A stretch of DNA of 64,000 nt from Streptomyces fodineus. GTDB taxonomy: Bacteria; Actinomycetota; Actinomycetes; Streptomycetales; Streptomycetaceae. The notes under the pieces were generated by a model. The model made no database searches and was not told the origin of the DNA. It was given only the letters and a program-made list of their open reading frames with translations. Positions within the stretch are counted from its first letter, which is position 1. The number at the start of each line of letters is the position of its first letter. This document shows, piece by piece, positions 28,054-34,973 of the stretch. The position numbers were made by a program, and so were the translations under genes. The DNA lies in the NCBI RefSeq assembly GCF_001735805.1, contig NZ_CP017248.1:5518001-5582000 (forward strand), read 5' to 3'.

Positions 28054-28142
28054 CTTGGGGGCGCGGGCCGTGTCTGATGTGCGGCTCCGCCGCGTGGGCG
28101 CGAGGAACCACGACGCACCCGCAGTCGCCCACGCGCCCCAAG
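28054..28142. terminator. stem-loop between convergent oxygenase and citrate synthase genes, with dispersed repeat
   Basis: CTTGGGG (28054-28060) pairs with CCCCAAG (28136-28142), and CGCG (28062-28065) with CGCG (28132-28135), giving an 11-pair stem with one bulge that encloses about 66 bases. The 27 bases at 28098-28124 are the reverse complement of 56421-56447 with only two differences, so a dispersed repeat unit forms part of this element. Confidence 0.65.
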
Positions 28143-28150
28143 CACCCCTC

Positions 28151-29251
28151 TCAGTGGGCGATGTCCGCGTACCCCTCGATGTCCTGCGGACTACGCGCCC
28201 CCGGCCCCACATACCGGGCAGACGGCCGCACCAGCCGCCCCGTGCGCTTCTGCTCAAGGATGTGCGCAGACCACCCGGCCGTACGGGCGCACGTGAACAT
28301 CGACGTGAACATGTGCGCCGGCACCTCGGCGAAGTCCAGCATGATCGCGGCCCAGAACTCCACGTTGGTGGCGAGCACCCGATCGGGCCGACGGCTGTGC
28401 AACTCCTCCAGCGCGGCCTTCTCCAGGGCCTCGGCCACCTCGAACCGCGGAGCGCCCAGCTCCCGCGCCGTACGCCGCAGCACCCGCGCCCGCGGGTCCT
28501 CGGCCCGGTACACCCGGTGCCCGAACCCCATCAGCCGCTCACCCCGGTCCAGGGCGCCCTTGACGTAGGCCTCCGCGTCCCCGGTCCGCTCGATCTCCTC
28601 GATCATCCCGAGCACCCGCGACGGCGCACCCCCGTGCAGCGGCCCGGACATCGCCCCGACCGCCCCGGACAGCGCGGCGGCGACATCCGCCCCGGTGGAG
28701 GCGATCACCCGCGCCGTGAAGGTCGACGCGTTCATCCCGTGCTCGGCGGCGGAGGTCCAGTAGGCGTCCACGGCCGCCACGTGCTTGGGATCCGGTTCGC
28801 CCCGCCAGCGGATCATGAACCGTTCCACCACGGAGCTCGCCTTGTCGATCTCCCGCTGCGGCACCATCGGCAGCCCCTGCCCGCGCGCGGACTGGGCCAC
28901 GTACGACAGCGCCATGACGGCGGCCCGCGCCAGATCGTCCCGCGCCTGCCGCTCGTCGATGTCGAGCAGCGGCTTCAGCCCCCACACCGGGGCCAGCATG
29001 GCGAGCGCCGACTGCACGTCCACGCGGATGTCACCGGAGTGGACCGGAATCGGGAACGGCTCGGCGGCCGGCAGCCCGGGATTGAAGGCCCCGTCGACCA
29101 GCAGCCCCCACACGTTCCCGAACGAGACATGACCGACGAGATCCTCGATGTCGACGCCCCGATAGCGCAGGGCGCCGCCCTCCTTGTCCGGCTCGGCGAT
29201 CTCCGTCTCGAACGCGACGACTCCCTCGAGTCCGGGTACGAAATCGGACAT
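28151..29251 (-). CDS. citrate synthase
   Basis: A 366-residue short-type citrate synthase. Active-site blocks are present: SGPLHGGAPSRVLGMIEEI (His), MGFGHRVYRAEDPRARVLR (His), and NVEFWAAIMLDFAEVPAHMFTSMFTCARTAGWSAHILEQ (acidic residue and Arg). It condenses oxaloacetate and acetyl-CoA; 2-methylcitrate synthase activity cannot be excluded. ATG 29251 follows GAGGAG at 7-base spacing and gives MSDFVPGLEGV. It is divergent from pdxH across 178 bases, the arrangement I recall for the second citrate synthase gene in S. coelicolor. Confidence 0.92.
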   Translation of the reverse strand: MSDFVPGLEGVVAFETEIAEPDKEGGALRYRGVDIEDLVGHVSFGNVWGLLVDGAFNPGLPAAEPFPIPVHSGDIRVDVQSALAMLAPVWGLKPLLDIDERQARDDLARAAVMALSYVAQSARGQGLPMVPQREIDKASSVVERFMIRWRGEPDPKHVAAVDAYWTSAAEHGMNASTFTARVIASTGADVAAALSGAVGAMSGPLHGGAPSRVLGMIEEIERTGDAEAYVKGALDRGERLMGFGHRVYRAEDPRARVLRRTARELGAPRFEVAEALEKAALEELHSRRPDRVLATNVEFWAAIMLDFAEVPAHMFTSMFTCARTAGWSAHILEQKRTGRLVRPSARYVGPGARSPQDIEGYADIAH

Positions 29252-29429
29252 CAGGCGGCTCCTCGTGATGTGGTCGGCGGCGGTCACCCCGGTGATGCCC
29301 CGATCGGCCGGTGGTCATCCGGTGCTCAGTCAACCCGCGGGGGAACCAGCACGATAACCCCCAGTGTCATCCTTGGGGAGTCCGTACGACACCGAGTGCC
29401 AGTGGCGTTCGATACGGCAAGATGACCGC

Positions 29430-30116
29430 GTGACCGACCGCGAACCCCTCCTGGACCCCGTCCTCGACCCCGCCGCCATGCGCAAGCAGTACCGGGCGGA
29501 GGGTCTCGCCGAACAGGACCTCGCCACGCACCCCATGGACCAGTTCGCCCGCTGGTTCGAGGACGCCGCCCGGGCGGCGCTGCACGGCACGATCTACGAA
29601 CCCAACGCGATGGTCGTCTCCACGGCGGACGCGACGGGCCGCCCCAGTTCGCGCACGGTCCTGATGAAGCAGTTCGACACCGAGGGCTTCGTCTTCTACA
29701 CCAACTACGACTCCCGCAAGGCCCGCGACCTCGCCGAGAACCCGCACATCTCGCTGCTCTTCCCCTGGCACCCGCTGGCCCGCCAGGTCATCGTCACCGG
29801 CACCGCCCGCCGCACCGGCCGCGACGAGACCGCCGCCTACTTCCGCACCCGCCCGCACGGCTCCCAGCTCGGCGCCTGGGCCAGCGCCCAGTCGACGGTG
29901 ATCGCCTCCCGTACCGAACTGGACACCGCCTACGCCGAACTCCAGGCCCGCTACCCCGAGGACGAACAGGTCCCGGTCCCCCCGCACTGGGGCGGCTTCC
30001 GCATCGCCCCGCAGACCATCGAGTTCTGGCAGGGCCGGGAGAACCGCCTCCACGACCGCCTGCGGTACGTCGCCCAGCCGGGCGGCACCTGGAAGGTCGA
30101 GCGCCTCGCCCCCTGA
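29430..30116 (+). CDS. pdxH: pyridoxamine 5'-phosphate oxidase
   Basis: A 228-residue FMN enzyme of vitamin B6 salvage that makes pyridoxal phosphate. Diagnostic stretches are EPNAMVVSTADATGRPSSRTVLMKQFDTEGFVFYTNYDSRKARDL, FPWHPLARQVIVTG, and the C-terminal PPHWGGFRIAPQTIEFWQGRENRLHDRLRY with the PLP/FMN-binding Arg-x-His region. GTG start at 29430 gives TDREPLLDP, the usual N-terminus; the frame upstream to 29364 is unlikely to be translated. Confidence 0.95.
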   Translation: MTDREPLLDPVLDPAAMRKQYRAEGLAEQDLATHPMDQFARWFEDAARAALHGTIYEPNAMVVSTADATGRPSSRTVLMKQFDTEGFVFYTNYDSRKARDLAENPHISLLFPWHPLARQVIVTGTARRTGRDETAAYFRTRPHGSQLGAWASAQSTVIASRTELDTAYAELQARYPEDEQVPVPPHWGGFRIAPQTIEFWQGRENRLHDRLRYVAQPGGTWKVERLAP

Positions 30117-30140
30117 AAGCATGGGGCCCGCACACGCAGA

Positions 30141-30202
30141 CGACCCGCGGGCTGGGTTCCTCAAGGAGGAGCCGGCCGGACGTACCGGCAGCCCGCGGGT
30201 CG
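30141..30202 (-). terminator. large hairpin at the end of the minus-strand small transcript
   Basis: A perfect 14-base inverted repeat (30141-30154 with 30189-30202, arm CGACCCGCGGGCTG) encloses 34 bases that contain a second GCCGG/CCGGC pairing. It lies 25 bases after pdxH and 82 bases downstream of the small minus-strand ORF, so it can end both transcripts. Confidence 0.65.
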
Positions 30203-30283
30203 GGTGACTGCTTGGGATTGGGGCCGGCTGCACGCCGCTGTCGCGTGCTGGTCCGGCACCGCACTTGGTGTGGTGGCGGACCG

Positions 30284-30322
30284 CTAGCCCGCAGCCACCT
30301 CACGCGTCCGGTTCTCATACAT
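30284..30322 (-). CDS. 12-codon sORF on a short minus-strand transcript
   Basis: ATG at 30322, peptide MYENRTREVAAG, stop TAG at 30284. GGGAGGTGG lies at good distance upstream and a consensus-like promoter precedes it (30355-30383). No downstream gene is close on this strand; the transcript would run through about 130 bases of GC-rich structured sequence to the hairpin at 30141-30202. It may be a leader-type peptide on a small RNA, or a short peptide in its own right. I know of no named homologue. Confidence 0.45.
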   Translation of the reverse strand: MYENRTREVAAG

Positions 30323-30354
30323 CTGCCGAACCACCTCCCTTCTCGTGTACCGCC

Positions 30355-30383
30355 ACCCTAAAAAGCCGACGGGAGGTGCTCAA
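30355..30383 (-). promoter_or_regulatory. promoter for the minus-strand small transcript
   Basis: Read on the minus strand: TTGAGC (30383-30378), 17-base spacer, TAGGGT (30360-30355). Both hexamers fit the main vegetative (HrdB) promoter. Start of transcription would be near 30348, about 26 bases before the sORF ATG and just before its ribosome site. Confidence 0.6.
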
Positions 30384-30469
30384 GTGTTTTTTTGAAGTCG
30401 CCGACCGACCGGTTCCGGCCGCCCACGGCAGGGGGCACCCGACAAGCACCCCGACCGTATTGACACCGC

Positions 30470-30485
30470 ACTGGTCCAGACCGCA
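30470..30485. promoter_or_regulatory. DasR-responsive-element-like operator (dre)
   Basis: ACTGGTCCAGACCGCA matches the DasR consensus ACTGGTCTAGACCACT at most positions, including the GGTC-x-AGACC palindrome. It overlaps the region just after TTGACA (30460-30465), 38 bases before the SIS-domain gene. DasR is the GntR repressor that responds to aminosugar phosphates in Streptomyces; control of a sugar isomerase-like gene fits. Confidence 0.6.
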
Positions 30486-30523
30486 CCGTGATCCGCGACA
30501 CAGACGCTGCGAAGGGGCACCGC

Positions 30524-31279
30524 ATGAGCGACGGCACGGCTGCCGACCTGTTCTTCGACGCCGCGATCGGCCTGCTGCAACGGGTCCGTGAGGAGGAGGC
30601 CGGGCCGATCGCCGCGGCCGGCACCCTGCTCGCCGACACCGTCGCCGCCGGCGGCCGCCTGTTCGCCTTCGGCGCCGGGCACTCGTCCCTGGCCGCCCAG
30701 GACGTCGTCTACCGCGCCGGCGGCCTCGCCCTGATGAACCTGCTCGCGGTGCCCGGCGTCGTCGGCGTCGACGTCACCCCGGCCACCCTCGGCTCCGCCC
30801 TCGAACGTGTCGACGGCCTCGCGAGCGCCGTCCTCGACACCTCCCCCCTCCGTGCCGGCGACGCCCTGGTGATCATCTCCCTCTCCGGCCGCAACGCCCT
30901 GCCCGTGGAGATGGCCCGGGGCGCCCGCGCCCTGGGCGTGAAGGTCATCGGCGTCACCTCGGTCGCCTACGCCGCCGAGACCACGTCCCGGCACGCCTCG
31001 GGCACGTTCCTGAAGGACCACTGCGACATCGTCCTGGACTCGAAGATCGCCGTCGGCGACGCGGAACTCACCCTCGACACCATCCCGGCGCCCTTCGCCC
31101 CCGCCTCCACGGTCGTCACCAGCGCCCTGATGCAGGCCGTCATGGCGACCACCGCCGCCGTCCTCGCCGACCGGGGCATCGAACCCCCGCTGCTGCGCTC
31201 CGGGAACGTCGACGGCGGCCACGAGTGGAACGGCCGCGTGCTGCGGGAGTACGGCGACCGGATCTTCTACCGGCGCTGA
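30524..31279 (+). CDS. SIS domain protein (phosphosugar-binding)
   Basis: A 251-residue single SIS domain protein. The sugar-phosphate site is FAFGAGHSSLAAQDVVYRAGG near residue 48 and IISLSGRNALPVEMARGARALGVKVIGVTS near 125. The C-terminus RSGNVDGGHEWNGRVLREYGDRIFYRR is typical of the actinobacterial N-acetylmuramic-acid/aminosugar isomerase-like group. It may bind or isomerise a phosphorylated aminosugar. A DasR-like operator lies just upstream, supporting aminosugar control. Its 3' end overlaps the convergent PAS gene by 13 bases. Confidence 0.88.
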   Translation: MSDGTAADLFFDAAIGLLQRVREEEAGPIAAAGTLLADTVAAGGRLFAFGAGHSSLAAQDVVYRAGGLALMNLLAVPGVVGVDVTPATLGSALERVDGLASAVLDTSPLRAGDALVIISLSGRNALPVEMARGARALGVKVIGVTSVAYAAETTSRHASGTFLKDHCDIVLDSKIAVGDAELTLDTIPAPFAPASTVVTSALMQAVMATTAAVLADRGIEPPLLRSGNVDGGHEWNGRVLREYGDRIFYRR

Positions 31280-32682
31280 GCCCCCTCGGGCCCCTTCTCG
31301 TCCCGCACCGCGTCCGCCAGGTCCAGCGCCGCCGCGATACGGACCGCCACGTCCTCCGCGTAGGCCGTGTCGGACCGCTCGAAGCGGCTGCGGCCTGAGC
31401 CGCGCAGGAACGTCACCACGCCCAGCGTCCGCCCCCGGCTGCGCAGCACCGCGCACAGGGCGTGCACCGCGTCGCCGGGCCACTGCCGGGCCAGCGCCCA
31501 CTCCCGGGCCGCCTGCGCCGGTACCGACCCGGCGTCCGCGCGCACCACCCCGGCCCGCTCCACGCACTGCAGCGCCGGATGGCCCGGTTCGTAGCGCACG
31601 GGCAGCCCGGCCGCGCCCGTGAGCAGGCTCGGCCCCGGCGCTCCGGCGGGCGTCGCGGCAAGCCGTACCAGCCGTACGGCCGCCTCCTCGTCCTGCGTGC
31701 GCGGGGCCGGCACCACGCGGTCGATCAGCGCGTGGTCGGCGAAGCCGGCGAGGGCGAAGTCCAGGTGGACGGTGGCCGCCTCGGCCGGGTCCTCGCACTC
31801 GGCGGCGGCCCGTGCGGCGCGGTGCAGCTGGTTGGTACGGAAGCGCAGCAGCGCCGCCTCCTGCTCGCCCTGCTTGGCCTCGGTGACGTCCTGGAACAGC
31901 CAGCCGACGCCGAGCGGCACCGGTTCCTCCGCGAGCGGCGAGGCCAGCCGTACGAACCCGCTGCGCCAGCAGCGCCGTTTCTCGCCCTCGCGGGTGCGCA
32001 CGGTCACCCACATCTCGGCGGGCGCCGGCGGCGCGCCCTCGGACAGCACATGGGTGAGCGCGGCCTCCAGCTCCTCCACGCCCTGCGCGAGCAGTTCGCC
32101 GAGCGGCCTGCCCAGCGCGGACGTGCGCCCGATCCCGAGGGCCCGGGCCGCGTGCGCGTTGACGACGGCGGGCCGCAGGTCGGCGTCGATGAGGACGACT
32201 CCCCAGGCGGCGTCCTCGAACAGCGCCTCGCTCAGCGCGATCGACCGTTCCAGATCGATCTGTGCGTGCACCTCGCTGAACGCGCAGTACACCCCGGCCG
32301 GCTTTCCGTCGGGCCCGCGTACGGCGGCGGACTGGGTCCGTACGAGCACCCGCCCGCCGTCCTTCGTGACCAGCGCGAACTCGTGCACCTGGCGTCCGGG
32401 CGCGTGCATCGCCGACATCAGCCCGGCCCGCACCTCCTCGGCGTCGGCACTGCGCACCGCCCACCCGGCGAACCCGTGCCGCCCGACCGCCTCGGCGGCC
32501 GTCCAGCCGAGGATCCGCTCGGCCTCGCGGTTCCAGTGCGTGACGACCCCGTCGGCGTCGAAGGCGCACAGGGCCGCGTCCATGCCGTCGAGCAGCGCGG
32601 CGAGCAGATCGGATCCCCCGGACTCACCGGGCTCGTCCGGCCCCAGCTCATCGGTGGTCCCACTCCGCCGGGAAGCACTCAC
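31267..32682 (-). CDS. PAS-PAS-GAF sensory protein
   Basis: A 471-residue cytoplasmic protein without membrane segments. PAS 1 is about residues 25-140 (MDAALCAFDADGVVTHWNREAERILGW), PAS 2 about 150-275 (FEDAAWGVVLIDADLRPAVVNAHAARALG), and the C-terminal third is GAF-like (VHLDFALAGFADHALIDRVVP, SRGRTLGVVTFLRGSGRSRFE). Streptomyces often join this set to a SpoIIE-type phosphatase; here the effector is missing, so it must act through a partner. The GTG at 32682 with AGGGGG upstream is preferred to the ATG at 32745, which has no ribosome site. Divergent from dmdR1. Confidence 0.8.
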   Translation of the reverse strand: MSASRRSGTTDELGPDEPGESGGSDLLAALLDGMDAALCAFDADGVVTHWNREAERILGWTAAEAVGRHGFAGWAVRSADAEEVRAGLMSAMHAPGRQVHEFALVTKDGGRVLVRTQSAAVRGPDGKPAGVYCAFSEVHAQIDLERSIALSEALFEDAAWGVVLIDADLRPAVVNAHAARALGIGRTSALGRPLGELLAQGVEELEAALTHVLSEGAPPAPAEMWVTVRTREGEKRRCWRSGFVRLASPLAEEPVPLGVGWLFQDVTEAKQGEQEAALLRFRTNQLHRAARAAAECEDPAEAATVHLDFALAGFADHALIDRVVPAPRTQDEEAAVRLVRLAATPAGAPGPSLLTGAAGLPVRYEPGHPALQCVERAGVVRADAGSVPAQAAREWALARQWPGDAVHALCAVLRSRGRTLGVVTFLRGSGRSRFERSDTAYAEDVAVRIAAALDLADAVRDEKGPEGAQRR

Positions 32683-32786
32683 CTGGACCCCCTGCAGGCT
32701 GCGTCGGCGTCGCATGCGGCGCGCGGTTCGCTCACTGGCCTTCATTCAACTGGAACGTGACTCAGCCCACATACTGTTCCCGCAAG

Positions 32787-32801
32787 ATTGAAGGAATCAA
32801 T
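32787..32801. promoter_or_regulatory. ATTGA-AGGAA-TCAAT palindrome in the PAS/dmdR1 intergenic region
   Basis: A 5-5-5 perfect palindrome, 162 bases before the dmdR1 ATG. A second, longer-spaced pair GGAAC (32752-32756) and GTTCC (32776-32780) lies beside it. Both may be regulator sites for either divergent gene. No classical iron box was found here. Confidence 0.35.
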
Positions 32802-32962
32802 GCTCTGAGCCTCGCCGGGAACCCGTACCCGGCAGTGGTCGGTACATCCCCTGCCGGCCCCCGTTTCCCGCGGGGCCCCCGCTTGTCAGTGGGATCCGGC
32901 AGAATTGATGCCAGGGCCAGCGCACGCGCCGGGCTGCCGGCAGAGGTAATCGAGGGGCACGT

Positions 32963-33655
32963 ATGTCCGGACTGATCGACACCACGGAGATGTATCTCCG
33001 CACCATCCTCGAGCTCGAAGAGGAAGGCGTCGTCCCCATGCGCGCCCGCATCGCGGAGCGGCTCGACCAGAGCGGGCCGACGGTGAGCCAGACGGTGGCG
33101 CGGATGGAGCGCGACGGGCTCGTCTCCGTCGCCAGCGACCGGCACCTGGAGCTGACCGACGAGGGCAGGAGGCTCGCCACGCGCGTGATGCGCAAGCACC
33201 GGCTGGCCGAGTGTCTCCTCGTCGATGTGATCGGCCTGGAGTGGGAGCAGGTGCACGCGGAGGCCTGCCGCTGGGAGCACGTGATGAGCGAGGCCGTGGA
33301 GCGCCGCGTGCTGGAGCTGCTGCGGCACCCGACCGAGTCGCCGTACGGCAACCCGATCCCGGGTCTGGAGGAGCTGGGCGAGAAGGACGGCGCCGACCCG
33401 TTCCTGGACGAGGGCATGGTCTCGCTGGCCGACCTGGACGCGGGCGCGGACGGCAAGACGGTCGTCGTCCGCCGTATCGGTGAGCCGATCCAGACGGACG
33501 CGCAGCTGATGTACACGCTGCGGCGCGCGGGCGTGCAGCCCGGCTCCGTGGTGAGCGTGACGGAGTCGGCCGGCGGTGTCCTGGTGGGCAGCGGCGGCGA
33601 GGCGGCCGAGCTGGAGGCGGACGTCGCCTCCCATGTGTTCGTCGCCAAGCGCTGA
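32963..33655 (+). CDS. dmdR1: iron-dependent repressor DmdR1 (DtxR/IdeR family)
   Basis: A 230-residue DtxR-family metalloregulator. The N-terminal winged helix is VPMRARIAERLDQSGPTVSQTVARMERDGLV (residues 23-53). Metal-binding residues lie in EWEQVHAEACRWEHVMSE and the CTH motif region LAECLLVDVIGLEWEQVH, followed by PYGNPIPG and a C-terminal SH3-like domain. With Fe(II) it represses siderophore and iron-uptake genes. ATG follows GAGGGG. Length and context match S. coelicolor DmdR1, where an antisense gene (adm) overlaps it; an open minus-strand frame is also present here. A strong terminator follows. Confidence 0.93.
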   Translation: MSGLIDTTEMYLRTILELEEEGVVPMRARIAERLDQSGPTVSQTVARMERDGLVSVASDRHLELTDEGRRLATRVMRKHRLAECLLVDVIGLEWEQVHAEACRWEHVMSEAVERRVLELLRHPTESPYGNPIPGLEELGEKDGADPFLDEGMVSLADLDAGADGKTVVVRRIGEPIQTDAQLMYTLRRAGVQPGSVVSVTESAGGVLVGSGGEAAELEADVASHVFVAKR

Positions 33656-33663
33656 GCAGAGAG

Positions 33664-33691
33664 GGCCCCGGCGCCTTGTGGCGCCGGGGCC
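33664..33691 (+). terminator. hairpin terminator after dmdR1
   Basis: A perfect 12-base stem (33664-33675 with 33680-33691, arm GGCCCCGGCGCC) with a TTGT loop, starting 9 bases after the stop codon. Confidence 0.85.
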
Positions 33692-33989
33692 TGTCCTCCC
33701 CTGTGCTGACCCGGAGCCCCGAGCTCCCAGGGTCATTCCCCTCGGACCGTTTTTCCCCGAGCGGTCCGCCTCCCGCCAGAAGAGATCCCCTCGGTGGCGG
33801 CGATCATTCCTCGAGGGGTGTCACTCGAATGAGGGGTGTTGTCCGCGGAGACGGATTTTTCGAATGGACATTCGATAGATTCGCTACTCTCTGCGGCGGC
33901 AGGACGAGTACGTCAGCGACAGCAGCGAGTACGAGCGAGTACGGCAGTACACCGGTACGAGGCAGGCGGAGCTGGGGGGTGCCAGGCCC
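33692..33989. other. 298-base regulatory gap before the hydrolase gene
   Basis: No gene is seen. It holds a small GGACCG/CGGTCC hairpin (about 33745-33768), the motif TCGAATG twice (33825-33831, 33860-33866), a 16-base palindrome at 33860-33875 and three CGAGTACG copies at 33905-33912, 33926-33933 and 33936-33943. The stretch is AT-richer than nearby genes and looks like a complex promoter for the downstream hydrolase. Confidence 0.6.
33860..33875. promoter_or_regulatory. TCGAATG-GA-CATTCGA palindrome, LexA-box-like
   Basis: A perfect 7-2-7 palindrome. The actinobacterial SOS box is TCGAAC-N4-GTTCGA; this site keeps TCGAA-N6-TTCGA at the same spacing but has T/A in place of the inner C/G. 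It lies 115 bases before the hydrolase start. Confidence 0.45.
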
Positions 33990-34886
33990 ATGGCACGGCG
34001 TATCGACGTGACGGGAGCGGGCGGGGTGCGCCTGGCCGCCTGGGAGTTCGCCGACCCTCCCAAGACGGGACCCGACGAGGCGGACGGCCGGGCGGACGCG
34101 GCGCCCGGCGCTCCTGGCGTGCTGTTACTGCACGGCCTGATGGGCCGTGCCTCCCACTGGGCCTCGACCGCCCGCTGGCTCGCCGCCCGTCACCGCGCCG
34201 TCGCCCTCGACCAGCGCGGTCACGGCCAGAGCGAGAAGCCCCCACAGGCCGCCTACACCCGAGAGGCGTACGTCGAGGACGCCGAGGCCGCGGTCGAGCA
34301 GCTCGGCCTCGCCCCCGCGCTCCTCATCGGCCACGCCATGGGCGCGCTGACCGCCTGGCAGCTCGCCGCGAAGCGCCCCGATCTGGTGCGGGGCCTGATC
34401 ATCTGCGACATGCGGGCCTCCGCGTTGGGCGCCGCCTCGCAGCGGGAGTGGGCGGCCTGGTTCCAGGCCTGGCCCGCCCCCTTCGCCACGCTTGCCGACG
34501 TACGCAAGTGGTTCGGTGCGGACGATCCTTGGGTGGAGCGGCCGCATCCCGCCCGGGGGGCGTTCTATGCCGAGGTGATGCACGAGTGCGAGGACGGATG
34601 GCGGCCGGTCTTCGAGCCGGAGCAGATGCTCAGGTCCCGTGAGACGTGGGTGTACGACGCGCACTGGGAGGAGCTGGCCCAGGTGCGGTGCCCGACGCTG
34701 GTGGTGCGGGGGGTGGACGGGGAGCTGGGGCGGGCGGAGGCGCAGGAGATGGTGCGGGTGCTGCCGGCCGGTGAGTACGCGGAGGTTTCCGATGCCGGGC
34801 ACCTTGCGCACTATGAGCTGCCGTCGGCTTGGCAGGGGGCTGTCCAGCCGTTTCTTGACCGGGTGCTCGGGGATGTGAGCGCGTGA
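33990..34886 (+). CDS. alpha/beta hydrolase with a TTA codon
   Basis: A 298-residue alpha/beta-fold hydrolase. The oxyanion region is LLLHGLMGRASHW near residue 45; the strand-5 nucleophile elbow reads LLIGHAMGALTAWQLA near 110, with Ala in place of the usual nucleophile (G-H-A-M-G instead of G-x-S-x-G). The late His is in SDAGHLAHYELP near 268. The missing Ser suggests altered or non-hydrolytic activity, such as a bromoperoxidase-like or decarboxylase variant. Codon 46 (34125-34127) is TTA, so expression should need the bldA tRNA. ATG with GGGGGG upstream. Confidence 0.85.
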   Translation: MARRIDVTGAGGVRLAAWEFADPPKTGPDEADGRADAAPGAPGVLLLHGLMGRASHWASTARWLAARHRAVALDQRGHGQSEKPPQAAYTREAYVEDAEAAVEQLGLAPALLIGHAMGALTAWQLAAKRPDLVRGLIICDMRASALGAASQREWAAWFQAWPAPFATLADVRKWFGADDPWVERPHPARGAFYAEVMHECEDGWRPVFEPEQMLRSRETWVYDAHWEELAQVRCPTLVVRGVDGELGRAEAQEMVRVLPAGEYAEVSDAGHLAHYELPSAWQGAVQPFLDRVLGDVSA

Positions 34887-34910
34887 GAGCCTGCCGGGCC
34901 GGTGATGCGT

Positions 34911-34957
34911 CGGCGGGTGCGGCCTGGTGGGTGGTTCTCGCGCAGTTCCTCGCGCCC
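34911..34957. repeat. dispersed GCAGTTCC(C/T)C intergenic repeat, copy
   Basis: The stretch from CGGCGGGTGC to CGCGCCCC contains TGGTTCTCGCGCAGTTCCTC and lines up with the unit at 56421-56462. It sits between the rightward hydrolase and leftward ABC permease. Orientation is plus-like, the same as at 56.4 kb. Confidence 0.55.
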
Positions 34958-34973
34958 CTTGGGCACGTCCCCC

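Noticed and set aside
26828..29425. 865-residue plus-strand frame
   Set aside because: It overlaps the oxygenase gene and the whole citrate synthase gene, is Arg/Pro-rich low complexity and shows no domain: a high-GC shadow.
32831..32846. Second DasR-like site upstream of dmdR1 (AGTGGTCGGTACATCC)
   Set aside because: Only the left half matches the consensus; too weak to call, though DasR control of dmdR1 has been proposed in S. coelicolor.
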